A DNA stretch of 64,000 bases from Pandoraea oxalativorans (GTDB taxonomy: Bacteria > Pseudomonadota > Gammaproteobacteria > Burkholderiales > Burkholderiaceae), in NCBI RefSeq assembly GCF_000972785.3, contig NZ_CP011253.3:3100001-3164000 (forward strand). Reading direction: 5' to 3'. How positions within the stretch are numbered: position 1 is the stretch's first letter; each line of letters starts with the position of its first letter. A program made the translations under genes and the position numbers. Below, piece by piece: positions 11,633-22,306 of the stretch. Under the pieces are notes generated by a model. It saw only the letters and a program-made list of their open reading frames with translations. It made no database searches and was not told where the DNA came from.

Positions 11633-13558
11633 TCAGTTGTTCGCCGCCTTGGTCACGTCGTTCACGACCTTGACCTTCGAGCGCGCCCGCAGGTCGCCCA
11701 CCCAAGCATTCCACTCAGCCTGTGCGGCCAGTTGGTTGAGCTGTTGCGCTTCGGCCGCCAGACGCTGCGGATCTTGCGCTGCCGGTTGCGATACCTTGCT
11801 GATGCGGTACACAGCGTAGCCGTGACCTTCGCCCAGCGACACGCCCACGTAGGCGGGCAGCTTGCTCGTGTCCGCGCCGAAAATGGCGGTCAGTGCCGTA
11901 GGCATCAGCTTGCCCGGGTTGTCGCGCGAGACGGTTTGCGCCGCACCGAACGCCGCATCGCCACCCTTCTTGAGCGCTTCAAGTTTCGCTTCGCCAGCCT
12001 TCTTGGCTTCCTGTTCGGCCAGATCGGCAATCGCCTTCTGCTTCACCTGTGCTTCGATCTGATCGAGCGGCGGTGTGGCCGCCGGGTGATAGGTCACGAT
12101 GCGGGCCGACACCAGCACCCCTTGCCCCACATCCACGGCCTCGGTATTGCGCTTGTTCTTGAGCGATTCGTCGCCAAACACAGCCTTCAGCAGCTTCTCA
12201 TTACCAAGCGGGCTCTGGGCGAGTGCAGCATCCGGCGTACGCGTCACCTTGGCGGCCTGGACCTTCAGGTTCAACTTGTCGGCCACCGGTTGCAAGCTGT
12301 CGGGCTGCTCGTACACAGCATTCGTGAACTGGTCCGCGAGCTTGGCGTAGCCCTTCGCAGCTTCCTGCTGACGATACTGATCGGCCAATTGCGACTTCAC
12401 TTCGTCGAACGACTTCGTCTGCGCCGGCTTGATGCCCGTGAGCTTGATGATGTGATAACCGAAATCGCTCTTCACAACATCGCTCACTTCACCTTCGCTC
12501 TTGAGTGCGAATGCGGCATCGGCGAACGGCTTGACCATGGCGTCGCGCGCGAAGAAGCCGAGGTCGCCGCCGTTGCCCTTCGAACCCGGGTCTTCCGAGT
12601 TCTCGCTGGCCAGCTTGGCGAAGTCGTTCGGATTCTTCTTGATCTGCGCGAGGATGGCGTCAGCCTTGGCCTTCGCCTTGGCGTGATCGGCCGGTGACGC
12701 ATCGGCCGGTGAGGCAATCAGAATATGCGACGCACGGCGCTCTTCCTGCGTGGTGTATTGCTTCAGATTGTCGTTGTACATCTTGCGCAGCACATCGTCG
12801 CTCGGCGCGGTTTGCGCCGACGTCGGCATAGCCTTCGGATCGAGGACCACGTACTGGATCTCAGCCGACTCCGGCGTCTGGAAGGCAGCCTTGTGCGCGT
12901 CGTAATACGCCTGAATCTGTTGCTGCGTCGGCACGATCTTGCCGGCGAAGTCCGTCAGCGGGAAGTCCAGCGCCGACACTTCGCGCTGCTGCGAACGCAA
13001 TTGCGCGAAACGTTCGAGCACCGTTTTCGGCAGCATGGCGCTCGCCTGCACGCTCGACGGCAACTGATTCGCCGCCAGTTCGAAACGAATCTGCGCTTCG
13101 AGACGCTGCGGCGTCAGGTTCTGCGCGGACAGCAGTTGCTCGTAAGCGGCCTGATCGATCGAACCGTCTGCACGCCGCAGTTGGGCAATCGCCGGAATGG
13201 CGAGCAGCGCCTCGCGCACTTGCGTGTCGGGCACCGACAGATTCTTCTTGAGGGTTTCCTGTTGCAGCAGTTTTTGCTGGATCAGATTATCCAGCACAGC
13301 ACTGCGCATTTCCGGCGTGTTGATCTGGCTCGCGTCGACGGCACCGCCGAACATCTGCTGCATGCGCTCCGTTTGCGCGCGCAGCACGCTGTCGTACTCC
13401 TGGCGCGTCACGGTCTGATCGCCGACCTTGGCGATCGTACCGGCATCCGAGGCGTATTCCTGCCAGCCATGAACGCCAAACACCACGAACGACGGGACGA
13501 TCAGCACCGTCAGGAAGATGAGGACCAAGCGTTGGTGACGGCGAATGAAGTCGAACAT
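11633..13558 (-). CDS. ppiD: Periplasmic chaperone/peptidyl-prolyl isomerase PpiD
   Basis: This membrane-anchored periplasmic foldase assists proteins leaving the Sec translocon. Residues 12-31 form one TM anchor (LVLIFLTVLIVPSFVVFGVHG) after a short cytosolic FIRRHQR segment. A SurA-like N-terminal chaperone region follows (residues about 40-200). The single parvulin domain begins near residue 270 (ERRASHILIA) and contains GGDLGFFARDAMVKPF and DFGYHIIKLTGI. A further parvulin-like C-terminal region completes 641 residues, the usual length. It lies downstream of the two tRNA genes and hupB, the order seen in related genomes. Confidence 0.95.
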   Translation of the reverse strand: MFDFIRRHQRLVLIFLTVLIVPSFVVFGVHGWQEYASDAGTIAKVGDQTVTRQEYDSVLRAQTERMQQMFGGAVDASQINTPEMRSAVLDNLIQQKLLQQETLKKNLSVPDTQVREALLAIPAIAQLRRADGSIDQAAYEQLLSAQNLTPQRLEAQIRFELAANQLPSSVQASAMLPKTVLERFAQLRSQQREVSALDFPLTDFAGKIVPTQQQIQAYYDAHKAAFQTPESAEIQYVVLDPKAMPTSAQTAPSDDVLRKMYNDNLKQYTTQEERRASHILIASPADASPADHAKAKAKADAILAQIKKNPNDFAKLASENSEDPGSKGNGGDLGFFARDAMVKPFADAAFALKSEGEVSDVVKSDFGYHIIKLTGIKPAQTKSFDEVKSQLADQYRQQEAAKGYAKLADQFTNAVYEQPDSLQPVADKLNLKVQAAKVTRTPDAALAQSPLGNEKLLKAVFGDESLKNKRNTEAVDVGQGVLVSARIVTYHPAATPPLDQIEAQVKQKAIADLAEQEAKKAGEAKLEALKKGGDAAFGAAQTVSRDNPGKLMPTALTAIFGADTSKLPAYVGVSLGEGHGYAVYRISKVSQPAAQDPQRLAAEAQQLNQLAAQAEWNAWVGDLRARSKVKVVNDVTKAANN

Positions 13559-13605
13559 ACGAAATCGGAAGAGTCGTCTGGATGCGTTTTATGACGCTAT
13601 ATGGC

Positions 13606-13634
13606 AAAAAAGGCGAACCGAAGTTCGCCTTTTC
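13606..13634 (-). terminator. Terminator after tRNA-Asp
   Basis: AAAAGGCGAAC and GTTCGCCTTTT pair perfectly around a 4-base loop, and on the minus strand the second arm ends in a T run. It sits just downstream of the tRNA-Asp gene and upstream of ppiD. Confidence 0.8.
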
Positions 13635-13640
13635 ACAATT

Positions 13641-13717
13641 TGGCGGAGCGGACGGGGCTCGAACCCGCGACCCCCGGCGTGACAGGCCGGTATTCTAACC
13701 AACTGAACTACCGCTCC
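13641..13717 (-). tRNA. tRNA-Asp (GTC)
   Basis: Minus-strand 77-base cloverleaf: acceptor GGAGCGG pairs with CCGCTCC, the anticodon loop reads CTGTCAC with anticodon GTC, the T loop GTTCGAG is canonical, and CCA is encoded. It lies 14 bases downstream of tRNA-Val and is probably co-transcribed with it. Confidence 0.97.
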
Positions 13718-13731
13718 CCAAGATCTGGAAC

Positions 13732-13807
13732 TGGTGGGTGCTGAGGGGCTCGAACCCCCGACCTACGCCTTGTAAGGGCGCCGCTCTACCAACTGAGCTA
13801 AGCACCC
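13732..13807 (-). tRNA. tRNA-Val (TAC)
   Basis: Minus-strand 76-base cloverleaf: acceptor GGGTGCT pairs with AGCACCC, the anticodon loop reads CTTACAA with anticodon TAC, the T loop is GTTCGAG, and CCA is encoded. It follows hupB by about 50 bases. Confidence 0.97.
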
Positions 13808-13860
13808 GTTCCCGATTTTAGTCTTGTTCTTACTGCCTCCTGCCGAAGCAGGAAAGCTCG

Positions 13861-14133
13861 TTAGTTTACTGCATCTTTGAGATCTTTGCCAGGGCGAAAT
13901 TTCGGAACCTTCGCCGCCTTGATCTTGATGGGTTCTCCCGTGCGCGGATTGCGTCCCGTACGCGCTGCTCGCTTAGCGAGATGGAACGTGCCAAAGCCGA
14001 CCAGCGTCACATCGTCACCCTTCTTCAGCGCCTTCTTTACTGCACCCACCAATGCGTCAAGCGATCGGCCTGCGGCAGCTTTCGAAATATCTGCCTGTTC
14101 AGAGATGTGCTCGATCAGTTCCGTCTTATTCAC
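13861..14133 (-). CDS. hupB: DNA-binding protein HU-beta
   Basis: HU bends and compacts DNA as a nucleoid protein. The 90-residue protein starts [19 protein letters not shown] and contains the DNA-binding arm signature [22 protein letters not shown], followed by [22 protein letters not shown]. Length and motifs are canonical. It lies between lon (upstream) and tRNA-Val (downstream), as in E. coli, where hupB also follows lon. On the minus strand AAGGGGG lies a few bases before the ATG and serves as ribosome binding site. Confidence 0.97.
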   Translation of the reverse strand: MNKTELIEHISEQADISKAAAGRSLDALVGAVKKALKKGDDVTLVGFGTFHLAKRAARTGRNPRTGEPIKIKAAKVPKFRPGKDLKDAVN

Positions 14134-14337
14134 TGTAACCCCCTTGCAAGGATAGTAGGCGATTGAGCCGCGGAGGCGCTCTTTGCGCGCCTTGACATTG
14201 ATCTGAGAGGTCCGCTGGCTTTGCCATTAGACAAGCCGCAAACCCTGATGTCAAGCCGTTTTGCGGCGTTCCGACTGCATCGGAAGCACTCCTGAATCAG
14301 TGCTTGCCGGACGTTATTTTCGAGCACTTTGCGTGAA

Positions 14338-14371
14338 TAAAAAAAGCCCGGGGAAAACCCCGAGCTTTTTG
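14338..14371 (-). terminator. Terminator of lon
   Basis: On the minus strand AAAAAGCTCGGGG and CCCCGGGCTTTTTT form a hairpin ending in a T run, about 60 bases after the lon stop, so hupB probably has its own promoter in the 200 bases that follow. Confidence 0.85.
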
Positions 14372-14429
14372 AACGTTTTTCTATCGGGCGACGACCGCAC
14401 TGCGATCAGTCGCCCAACGAAACCCGCCT

Positions 14430-16850
14430 TTAGTGCTTGATGACGTCCTGCTTGCCGCTTGCGTCTGCGTTAGGCGTCACAGGCGCTGCCTTGGCTTCTT
14501 CTTCCGGCAGCGGTGTCGGCGCATGCTCCAGTGCGAGTTCAAGCACCTTGTCGATCCAGCGCACCGGCACGATCTCCAGCGCATTCTTGACCGTATCGGG
14601 AATCTCGGCGAGAACCTTCACGTTCTCTTCCGGAATCAACACGAGCTTGATGCCACCACGATGCGCTGCAAGCAACTTCTCCTTGAGCCCGCCGATCGGC
14701 AGCACTTCACCGCGCAGCGTGATCTCACCGGTCATCGCCACATCCGCACGCACCGGAATCCCGGTGAGCACCGACACGAGCGCCGTCGTCATCGCAATAC
14801 CGGCGGACGGGCCGTCCTTCGGCGTCGCACCTTCGGGCACGTGGATGTGGATGTCCTTCTTCTCGAACTGCTCGTCGGACACGCCGAGACGACGTGCACG
14901 CGAACGCACCACCGAGCGCGCAGCTTCGACCGACTCTTTCATCACGTCGCCGAGCGAACCCGTGCGAATGATGTTGCCCTTGCCCGGCATCAGCGCCGCT
15001 TCGATCGTCAGCAGATCGCCACCGACTTCCGTCCACGCCAGACCCGTGACCTGACCGATCTGGTTTTCCTTCATTGCCAGACCGAAGTCGAACTTGCGCA
15101 CGCCGAGGAAGTTGTCGAGATTGCCCGCATCGACCTTGATCGACGAGCCATCGACCTTCTTGAGCAGCAACATCTTCACGACCTTGCGGCAGATCTTCGA
15201 GATTTCACGCTCGAGCGAACGCACGCCCGCTTCACGCGTGTAGTAACGAATGATGTCGCGAATCGCGGCTTCCGTCAGATCGATTTCACCTTCCTTCAAC
15301 CCGTTGTTCTTCTTCTGCTTCGGCAGCAGATAACGCTGGGCGATGTTGACCTTCTCGTCTTCCGTATAACCCGACAGACGGATCACTTCCATACGGTCGA
15401 GCAACGGTGCCGGAATGTTCAGCGAGTTCGACGTCGCCACAAACATCACATCCGACAAATCGAAGTCGACTTCGACGTAGTGGTCCGAGAACGTGTGGTT
15501 CTGTTCCGGATCGAGCACTTCGAGCAACGCCGAGCTGGGGTCGCCACGGAAGTCCATGCCCATCTTGTCCACTTCGTCGAGCAGGAACAGCGGGTTGCGC
15601 ACGGCGACCTTCGACAGGCTCTGAAGAATCTTGCCGGGCATCGAACCGATGTACGTGCGACGGTGCCCGCGAATCTCGGCTTCGTCACGCACGCCGCCCA
15701 ACGCCATACGCACGAACTTGCGGTTCGTCGCACGCGCGATCGACTGACCGAGCGAGGTCTTGCCCACACCGGGGGGCCCTACCAGGCACAGGATCGGCGC
15801 CTTGACCTTGTCCACGCGCTGTTGCACAGCAAGATACTCGAGGATGCGTTCCTTAACCTTCTCGAGACCGAAGTGGTCTTCGTCGAGCACCTTCTCGGCG
15901 TTCGACAGATCGTTGTTCACCTTGCTCTTCTTGCGCCACGGCAGACCAACCAGCGTGTCGATGTAGTTGCGCACGACCGTGGCTTCTGCCGACATCGGCG
16001 ACATCAGCTTGAGCTTCTTGAGTTCGGCGTCGGCCTTCTTCTTGGCTTCCTTGGGCAGGTGCGCGGCCTTGATGCGCTTCTCGAGTTCTTCGAGATCCGC
16101 ACCCTCTTCGCCTTCGCCCAGTTCCTTCTGGATCGCCTTGACCTGCTCGTTCAGGTAGTACTCGCGCTGGCTCTTTTCCATCTGGCGCTTTACGCGGCCA
16201 CGGATGCGCTTTTCCACCTGAAGAATGTCGATCTCGCTCTCGAGCTGCGCGAGCAAATGCTCAAGGCGCTCGATGACCGGGAACATCTCCAGAATTTTCT
16301 GCTTCTGCTCCAGCTTGAGCGGCAGGTGTGCAGCGATGGTATCTGCCAGACGACCTGCTTCGTCGATCCCCGACAGCGACGTCAGGATCTCCGGCGGGAT
16401 CTTCTTGTTGAGCTTCACGTACTGGTCGAACTGCGCCACGATCGCACGACGCAGGGCCTCGGATTCCGGCGAATTGCCGTCGTCCGGCTCAAGCGGCATG
16501 ACTTCCGACGTGAACTGGGTTTCTTCTTCGTCCACACTCAGGGTGCGGGCGCGTTGAATCCCTTCGACGAGCACCTTGACGGTGCCATCGGGCAGTTTGA
16601 GCATTTGCAGGATGTTCGCCACGCAGCCGATCTCGTAGAGATCCTTGGACGTGGGCTCATCCTTCGCCGCGGCTTTTTGCGCGACCAGCATGATGTGCTT
16701 GCCGCCTTCCATCGCGGTTTCAAGCGCTTTAATCGATTTCGGACGCCCCACGAAAAGGGGAATCACCATGTGCGGAAACACGACCACGTCGCGCAGAGGC
16801 AACAGGGGCAGTTGAATCGCTTCGGGCGGGAGGATTTGGGTGCCTGACAT
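14430..16850 (-). CDS. lon: ATP-dependent protease Lon
   Basis: Lon degrades misfolded and specific regulatory proteins in the cytosol. The order is an N-terminal substrate-binding domain ([22 protein letters not shown]), a coiled-coil rich linker, an AAA+ module with P-loop GPPGVGKTS near residue 358 and [10 protein letters not shown], and a C-terminal protease with the catalytic serine in DGPSAGIAM near 680 and its lysine partner further on. I chose the second ATG ([11 protein letters not shown]) because GGGGA lies 5 bases upstream of it; the first ATG at 16862 has no ribosome binding site. The acidic Lys/Ala tail after residue 775 is variable in the family. Confidence 0.97.
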   Translation of the reverse strand: MSGTQILPPEAIQLPLLPLRDVVVFPHMVIPLFVGRPKSIKALETAMEGGKHIMLVAQKAAAKDEPTSKDLYEIGCVANILQMLKLPDGTVKVLVEGIQRARTLSVDEEETQFTSEVMPLEPDDGNSPESEALRRAIVAQFDQYVKLNKKIPPEILTSLSGIDEAGRLADTIAAHLPLKLEQKQKILEMFPVIERLEHLLAQLESEIDILQVEKRIRGRVKRQMEKSQREYYLNEQVKAIQKELGEGEEGADLEELEKRIKAAHLPKEAKKKADAELKKLKLMSPMSAEATVVRNYIDTLVGLPWRKKSKVNNDLSNAEKVLDEDHFGLEKVKERILEYLAVQQRVDKVKAPILCLVGPPGVGKTSLGQSIARATNRKFVRMALGGVRDEAEIRGHRRTYIGSMPGKILQSLSKVAVRNPLFLLDEVDKMGMDFRGDPSSALLEVLDPEQNHTFSDHYVEVDFDLSDVMFVATSNSLNIPAPLLDRMEVIRLSGYTEDEKVNIAQRYLLPKQKKNNGLKEGEIDLTEAAIRDIIRYYTREAGVRSLEREISKICRKVVKMLLLKKVDGSSIKVDAGNLDNFLGVRKFDFGLAMKENQIGQVTGLAWTEVGGDLLTIEAALMPGKGNIIRTGSLGDVMKESVEAARSVVRSRARRLGVSDEQFEKKDIHIHVPEGATPKDGPSAGIAMTTALVSVLTGIPVRADVAMTGEITLRGEVLPIGGLKEKLLAAHRGGIKLVLIPEENVKVLAEIPDTVKNALEIVPVRWIDKVLELALEHAPTPLPEEEAKAAPVTPNADASGKQDVIKH

Positions 16851-16988
16851 CTCGTTCCCCATATTTAACGATACCGTTGTGTTCCAGCTAATTGAGGCCG
16901 CCGGCGAGAATTACAAGAGGCTGGGAAAGCCCTTTCGCCAACAAGTTGCACCACTCGGGGTTTCATTGCCCGTGGCACTAGTATGAAG

Positions 16989-17022
16989 GAAAAAAAGCCG
17001 TCCATGTTTCCATGAACGGCTT
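16989..17022 (-). terminator. Terminator of clpX
   Basis: On the minus strand GCCGTTCATG and CATGGACGGC (one mismatch) form a stem around a short loop, followed by a run of seven T. It separates clpX from lon. Confidence 0.85.
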
Positions 17023-17044
17023 GGGGTAGCGCTAAGTTGACCGT

Positions 17045-18325
17045 TCAATTGGAGCCGGCAACCTTGGGCGACTCCTGATAGATCAAGAGCGGTTTCCCGT
17101 CGCCGCTGATCGCGTTTTCATCAAGGATGACCTTGGTCACGCCCTTAAGCGACGGCAACTCGTACATGACTTCCAGCAAGGCTTGTTCGATGATCGAACG
17201 CAGGCCGCGCGCGCCCGTCTTGCGCTTGATCGCCTTGCGCGCCACGGCGTGCATGGCGGCCGGGCGAATCTCCAGCTCGACACCTTCCATCAAGAACAGG
17301 CGTTGATACTGTTTGACCAGCGCATTCTTCGGTTCGATCAGGATCGTGACCAGCGCGTCTTCGTCAAGCTTACCCAACGTGGCAACCACCGGCAGACGAC
17401 CGATCAGCTCCGGAATGAGACCGAACTTGATCAGATCCTCGGGCTCGACGTCGCGCAGCAATTCCCCCGCGTCCCGTTCTTCGCCCGTCTTGACCGTTGC
17501 GCCGAAGCCGATCCCCGTCTTTTCGGTACGGTTCATGATGATCTTTTCGAGACCATCGAACGCGCCGCCGCAAATGAAGAGGATGTTCGTCGTGTCGACC
17601 TGGATGAAATCCTGGTTCGGATGCTTGCGACCGCCCTGCGGCGGCACCGAGGCCATCGTGCCTTCGACCAGCTTGAGCAGCGCCTGCTGCACGCCTTCGC
17701 CCGACACGTCGCGCGTAATTGACGGATTGTCCGACTTACGGCTGATCTTGTCGATTTCGTCGATGTAGACAATGCCCTTTTGCGCCTGCTCGATCTCGTA
17801 ATTGCAGTTCTGCAAGAGCTTCTGGATGATGTTTTCGACGTCTTCCCCCACATAACCGGCTTCGGTCAGCGTGGTGGCGTCGGCAATCACGAAAGGCACG
17901 TTGAGCAGACGCGCGAGCGTCTGCGCAAGCAGCGTCTTGCCCGAGCCGGTCGGCCCGATCAGCAAGATGTTGCTTTTGGAAAGTTCGACCTCGTCGCGCT
18001 TGTCGCCGAGGTGCTTCAATCGCTTGTAATGGTTGTAGACCGCAACGGCCAGAATCTTCTTGGCCCGGTCCTGACCGATCACGTATTGATCCAGACTCTC
18101 GCGAATCTCCTGAGGGGACGGCAGATCGGACTTGGCGCCGCTGCCGGTCTCGTCCTCAGCCGCTGCGGCCTCGTCGCGAATAATCTCGTTGCACAGATCA
18201 ATGCACTCGTCGCAAATGAACACGGACGGACCTGCGATGAGCTTCTTGACCTCGTGCTGGCTCTTTCCGCAGAAGGAGCAGTAGAGCAGCTTTTCGCCGT
18301 TGGAAGTGCTTTTTTTATCCACCAT
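17045..18325 (-). CDS. clpX: ATP-dependent Clp protease ATP-binding subunit ClpX
   Basis: ClpX is the AAA+ unfoldase that feeds tagged or damaged proteins into ClpP. The N-terminal zinc-binding domain shows YCSFCGKSQ then [10 protein letters not shown] (four cysteines, residues 15-42). The AAA+ core has Walker [13 protein letters not shown] near residue 120 and [11 protein letters not shown] for Walker B. The pore loop region GYVGEDVE is present. The ClpP-binding IGF-type loop appears as TGIGFGA. The length of 426 is typical. It lies 236 bases downstream of clpP on the same strand. Confidence 0.98.
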   Translation of the reverse strand: MVDKKSTSNGEKLLYCSFCGKSQHEVKKLIAGPSVFICDECIDLCNEIIRDEAAAAEDETGSGAKSDLPSPQEIRESLDQYVIGQDRAKKILAVAVYNHYKRLKHLGDKRDEVELSKSNILLIGPTGSGKTLLAQTLARLLNVPFVIADATTLTEAGYVGEDVENIIQKLLQNCNYEIEQAQKGIVYIDEIDKISRKSDNPSITRDVSGEGVQQALLKLVEGTMASVPPQGGRKHPNQDFIQVDTTNILFICGGAFDGLEKIIMNRTEKTGIGFGATVKTGEERDAGELLRDVEPEDLIKFGLIPELIGRLPVVATLGKLDEDALVTILIEPKNALVKQYQRLFLMEGVELEIRPAAMHAVARKAIKRKTGARGLRSIIEQALLEVMYELPSLKGVTKVILDENAISGDGKPLLIYQESPKVAGSN

Positions 18326-18561
18326 ATCTGTGTCAGCCTGCTAGCAATTTGCGCCCCGGTCGTCCCCCACCGGGGGCGGCAAACGCGGCATACGTGAATC
18401 CCATTGTAACGCCATGCTGAACGAGCGTGTGGCCCACTCGCGACAGCGGTAAATTCCCTTTAACGACAAAGACTTGGCGCGATCACCCAGCTTCCCGAAT
18501 CGAAAATGCCTGGTGTCGCGCCAACGATCGTGCCGTCAGGCGCCCCGTCTTCGGGTCCGAA

Positions 18562-19218
18562 TCAGGGACGCTTTTCGAGCACGCGATCGATCAAACCGTA
18601 CTCGACGGCGTCAGCCGCAGACTTGAAGTTGTCGCGGTCGGTGTCGCGTGCGATCACTTCGAGCGACTGCCCGGTGTTCTCTGCGAGCAGACGATTCAAC
18701 CGGTCCTTGAGCAGCAGGATCTCCTTGGCGTGAATCTCGATGTCCGACGCCTGACCACGTGCACCGCCCAGCGGCTGGTGAATCATGATGCGTGCGTTCG
18801 GCAGCGCAAAACGCTTGCCCTTTTCACCAGCGGCCAGCAGGAAAGCCCCCATGCTCGCAGCCATGCCGAGGCACAGCGTCGAGACCGCCGGTTTGACGAA
18901 CTGCATCGTGTCGTAAATCGCCAGACCTGCCGAGACGGAACCGCCCGGCGAGTTGATGTACATCGAGATTTCCTTGTCCGGATTTTCGCTCTCGAGGAAC
19001 AGCAATTGGGCGACGACGAGGTTGGCGCTCTGGTCGTTGACCTCGCCAACCATGAAAATGATGCGCTCTTTGAGGAGCCGCGAATAAATATCGTAAGCGC
19101 GCTCACCACGACCACTTTGCTCGACGACCATCGGCACGAGGCCAAGGCCTTGCGTGTCGAGAGCGGAGTTGTGCGTCTGGGAGGCGAGTTGGGCGAGCAA
19201 TTCGGAACGGGTAATCAT
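18562..19218 (-). CDS. clpP: ATP-dependent Clp protease proteolytic subunit
   Basis: ClpP is the barrel-shaped serine peptidase that partners ClpX and ClpA. The nucleophile Ser lies in [16 protein letters not shown], the His in [17 protein letters not shown], and the Asp in the following helix region ([18 protein letters not shown]). A short propeptide-like N-terminus ([22 protein letters not shown]) precedes [24 protein letters not shown]. Its 218 residues are slightly longer than the E. coli protein. It is part of the same-strand run tig-clpP-clpX-lon; a hairpin between tig and clpP may partially uncouple them. Confidence 0.97.
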   Translation of the reverse strand: MITRSELLAQLASQTHNSALDTQGLGLVPMVVEQSGRGERAYDIYSRLLKERIIFMVGEVNDQSANLVVAQLLFLESENPDKEISMYINSPGGSVSAGLAIYDTMQFVKPAVSTLCLGMAASMGAFLLAAGEKGKRFALPNARIMIHQPLGGARGQASDIEIHAKEILLLKDRLNRLLAENTGQSLEVIARDTDRDNFKSAADAVEYGLIDRVLEKRP

Positions 19219-19283
19219 ATCGGTTCGACCCTTCTATCGAGATGGTTTTGCGCGCCGCAGGGAGGAAGCCCGAAGGCCATTTG

Positions 19284-19320
19284 GAAAAGAACCGCCACGG
19301 CCTTGCGGCCGCGGCGGTTC
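19284..19320 (-). terminator. Hairpin between tig and clpP
   Basis: GAACCGCC and GGCGGTTC, with inner GGCC arms, form a long GC-rich hairpin followed on the minus strand by TTTT. It could end the tig transcript or act as an attenuator before clpP. Confidence 0.65.
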
Positions 19321-19340
19321 AGTCGGTCGTATCGCGCCGA

Positions 19341-20681
19341 TTAGGCTTGCGTGTTGCCAGCCAGCTCTTCGAAGCTAACTTGCTTGTCGGTCACCTTGGC
19401 CTTGCCAAGGACGAACTCGACCACGTTGTTCTCGACGACGAAACCTTCCATTTCCGCCATGCGCTGCTGATCGCCATAGTACCAGCGGACGACTTCTTGC
19501 GGGTCTTCGTAGCTCTTCGCGAACTCTTCGACTTCGGCCTTGATCTGGTCCGGCTTGGCTTGCAGGTCGTTTTGCTTGACCAGCTCGGCCAGGATCAGAC
19601 CCAGCTTCACGCGACGCTCGGCTTGTTCCTTGAACATTTCAGCCGGGATCGGCACGTTGCCGGCATTCGGCACACCGCGCTGCGTGAGATCCTGACGGGC
19701 CATCGCCACGAGGCGTTCCTGATCCTGTTCGATCAGCGCGTTCGGCACGTCGAGTTCCGACACCGAGATCAGGGCGTTCATGACCTGATCCTTGAGGAGC
19801 GCCTGCGTGCGACGCTTCACTTCGCGCGACAGGTTTTCCTTGATGTCGGCGCGCATCTTTTCGATGCTGCCGTCGGCGATGCCGAGCGACTTGGCGAATT
19901 CGCCGTCGACTTCCGGCAGGTGCGCCCACTCGACCTTCTTGAGCGTGACGGTAAACGTGGCAGTCTTACCGGCCACTTCCTTGCCGTGGTACTCGTCCGG
20001 GAACTTGAGTTCGAATTCCTTCGCTTCGCCGACCTTCAGGCCCAGCGTTGCCTTTTCGAATTCCGGGAGCATGCGGCCTTCGCCCAGCACGAACACGAAA
20101 TCTTCGGCGCTGCCGCCTGCGAACACTTCACCGTCGATCTTGCCGACGAAGTCGACCGTCACGCGGTCGCCGTCCTTGGCTTCGACCGAGCCGCCGTCAC
20201 CGTGGGCGCCGGCTTCGCCGCGCACGTGGTAGTGCACGCGCTGCTTGCGCAGGATGTCGATGGTGCGATCGATCTCGGCTTCCGAGACGTCGGTCGTGGT
20301 GCGGCTGACTTCAGCCGTGGCCAGATCGCCGATCTTCACTTCCGGATAGACTTCGAACGTGGCGTCGAAAGCATATTCGCTTTCTGCGGCGTCGGCCTTC
20401 GGCGCGAAACGCGGCTGACCGGCCACACGCAGGTCCTGGTCCTTGCTGACTTCGAAGAATTGCTGGCCAACCTTGTCGCTGACGACTTCGGCTTCGACCT
20501 GACCACCGTACTGCTGGGTGACCATCTTCAGGGGCACCTTGCCCGGACGGAAGCCCGGCATGCGAACCGTCTTCGACAGTCGCTGAATGCGCGTCGCGAC
20601 TTCTTTTTCGACGTCCTGCTTGAGCAGGGTGATGGTAAAGCGACGCTCGAGCTTGCCGAGGTTTTCAACAGCGATAGTCAT
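19341..20681 (-). CDS. tig: Trigger factor
   Basis: Trigger factor is the ribosome-bound chaperone that meets nascent chains. The N-terminal ribosome-binding domain has the signature region [12 protein letters not shown] near residue 45. The central FKBP-type isomerase domain follows ([18 protein letters not shown], residues about 155-250). The C-terminal chaperone arms finish the 446-residue protein. The ATG at 20681 ([16 protein letters not shown]) matches the family start; the frame is open to 20738, but that extension is not conserved in character. It begins the proteostasis block on the minus strand. Confidence 0.97.
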   Translation of the reverse strand: MTIAVENLGKLERRFTITLLKQDVEKEVATRIQRLSKTVRMPGFRPGKVPLKMVTQQYGGQVEAEVVSDKVGQQFFEVSKDQDLRVAGQPRFAPKADAAESEYAFDATFEVYPEVKIGDLATAEVSRTTTDVSEAEIDRTIDILRKQRVHYHVRGEAGAHGDGGSVEAKDGDRVTVDFVGKIDGEVFAGGSAEDFVFVLGEGRMLPEFEKATLGLKVGEAKEFELKFPDEYHGKEVAGKTATFTVTLKKVEWAHLPEVDGEFAKSLGIADGSIEKMRADIKENLSREVKRRTQALLKDQVMNALISVSELDVPNALIEQDQERLVAMARQDLTQRGVPNAGNVPIPAEMFKEQAERRVKLGLILAELVKQNDLQAKPDQIKAEVEEFAKSYEDPQEVVRWYYGDQQRMAEMEGFVVENNVVEFVLGKAKVTDKQVSFEELAGNTQA

Positions 20682-21123
20682 GAGGATATTTCGTCCATCC
20701 AGAGGGTCGTTCTGTGTTGCGGCGAGGGAGTGCCGCAAGCGGACCCTGTCAGTTAATCAACCTTGGGCCGGAACCGACGATGCGACGCCGGCTTCCCTCC
20801 GCACCCGACAAATCGGGTTAGCGCCAAAACGGTCTTGCACACAAAGCGGAACATTTTAGCAAACTATTGTCCCGCCTCCAGACTTTCCGGCTGGAAAGCA
20901 CCGAAATCAGACCTTTCCACCTTTCCCGAAGTTCTCCGCCCCGAAGCGCCACCCTCGGCAATCCCTGCCCCAAAACGCGGATTAGAGGATGGCACCCACA
21001 AAAAGCGCTTGGGGGACGTCCGCTTACCGCCTAGGATTCAATCGAACGTTTGAATGAAACATCGGTTCCTGACGATGGTGCGGCGTTGTGCTGTCCGCCC
21101 CAGGAAAACACAGGAGGTTCCTC
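20682..21123. other. Intergenic region between tig and the TetR gene
   Basis: About 440 bases separate the divergent tig and TetR genes and must hold both promoters. I see no convincing ORF, hairpin terminator or RNA gene. The TetR ribosome binding site AGGAGG lies at 21112-21117. Confidence 0.5.
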
Positions 21124-21948
21124 GTGAGTCCTCGCATCTCGGCCGGTCGCCAAGCCGGCGACACCAAACTGCGCATTCTCGATGCGGCAGAAGACCTGTT
21201 CATCGAATTCGGCTACGAAGCCATGTCCCTGCGCCAGATCACCTCGCGTGCCGAGGTCAATCTGGCAGCTGTCAACTATCACTTCGGCAGCAAGGAAACC
21301 TTGCTCCAGGCAATGCTTTCGCGCCGGCTGGACCGGCTCAACGACGAACGCCTCGCCTTGCTCACGCGCGCCGAGGCCACATGGCCGGCGCCGAAGCTGA
21401 CGTGCGAACACGTGCTGGGCGCCATGTTCATACCGGCCCTCGCCATTTCGCATCATCGCGACATCGGGGGCCCCGCATTCCTGCGGTTGCTCGGACGCGT
21501 CTACGCCGACCCCTCGCCCTTCATCCGCGACTACCTGCAACAGCATTACGCGCCGGTCTTCGAGCGCTTCTTCGAAGCCTTCGCGCGCGCGTTGCCGGAG
21601 TTGCCGCGTCAGGAACTGGGCTGGCGTCTGCATTTCGCGTTGCAGGCGCTCTCGGGCGTGCTTGCCAGCAGCGACACGTCGCGTCTGATCGACACGTTCG
21701 CGCAGGGACAGCCGATGGGCGACCCTCAAGTCGTGGCACGCCTGACGGCACTCATGGTCGCCGCGCTCAAGGCCCCGATGCCGGGCGACGAGCAACTGGC
21801 GAGCTTCGCCGCCGTTTTCGCGCTGGCGAAAGACGCCGACGTCACCCCACCGCGCGAAGCCGGACAGGCGCCCGGACACACGGGATCTCCACCACCCGAG
21901 GACGGCCCGGAATCGAGCGCCAGCGACCGTTCGCTCGCGAACGTCTGA
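21124..21948 (+). CDS. TetR-family regulator, PsrA-like, probable regulator of fatty-acid degradation
   Basis: The N-terminal helix-turn-helix spans residues about 15-62: ILDAAEDLFIEFGYEAMSLR then the recognition helix segment VNLAAVNYHFGSKETLLQAM. The AAVNYHFGSKE wording is shared with PsrA/CerR-type regulators, which sense long-chain acyl compounds; the C-terminal ligand region is larger than usual and ends in a Pro-rich tail. The GTG at 21124 is chosen because AGGAGG lies 6 bases upstream; an in-frame GTG at 21088 has none. The gene sits directly before a complete beta-oxidation cluster on the same strand, so it is likely the local repressor. Ligand and operator are inferred, not seen. Confidence 0.85.
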   Translation: MSPRISAGRQAGDTKLRILDAAEDLFIEFGYEAMSLRQITSRAEVNLAAVNYHFGSKETLLQAMLSRRLDRLNDERLALLTRAEATWPAPKLTCEHVLGAMFIPALAISHHRDIGGPAFLRLLGRVYADPSPFIRDYLQQHYAPVFERFFEAFARALPELPRQELGWRLHFALQALSGVLASSDTSRLIDTFAQGQPMGDPQVVARLTALMVAALKAPMPGDEQLASFAAVFALAKDADVTPPREAGQAPGHTGSPPPEDGPESSASDRSLANV

Positions 21949-22306
21949 CGCGCAAACGTATTCGGCAACTGCGCGGCCCGACAAAGGTCCGCGCAGGCCA
22001 TCGCACCTCGCGCTTGCCGTGTGAATCGACTAACCCGTAGCGCATGCTGGACGGCCCTCGGCTTTCCATCGCGTGATGGTTTCAGGTTTCGACGCTTTAC
22101 TCGAATTCCCGGCGCACCATTGCACCGCCAAACGATCCAACAACAACGCCGTCACCGAATCCCACTGCGCACAACGCCAGCGAAGATCGACAGACGGCAC
22201 GAGGACGACAGTCCCGGCGCTGCGTTCGCCCCTCGGGGCGCACGCGCAGCGCGAAGGCGGACCATCTGGCACCGGCCCGGGCGCTGAACCCGAAGGGAGG
22301 AGAAAA
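21949..22306. other. Leader region upstream of the fad cluster
   Basis: These 358 bases lie between the TetR gene and the fadE-like gene. The frame of fadE is open upstream to 22073, but the residues are low-complexity and no homology-like features are visible, so I treat it as leader. The strong ribosome binding site GGGAGGAG at 22296-22302 fixes the fadE start. An operator for the TetR protein would be expected here, but I could not identify a clear palindrome. Confidence 0.45.

Noticed and set aside
14433..16847. 804-residue ORF on plus, antisense to lon
   Set aside because: It mirrors lon almost exactly, has no ribosome binding site or domain, and is Arg/His-rich shadow sequence.
16851..17044. 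Heat-shock (sigma-32) promoter in front of lon
   Set aside because: lon is often heat-shock controlled, but I could not find a convincing CTTGAA/CCCCAT pair at proper spacing.
21031..21984. 317-residue ORF on minus opposite the TetR gene
   Set aside because: The plus frame has a helix-turn-helix and AGGAGG; the minus frame is low-complexity.
22073..22306. 78-residue N-terminal extension of the fadE-like protein
   Set aside because: The strong GGGAGGAG site and the TM segment starting at 22307 match FadE, while the extension is low-complexity.
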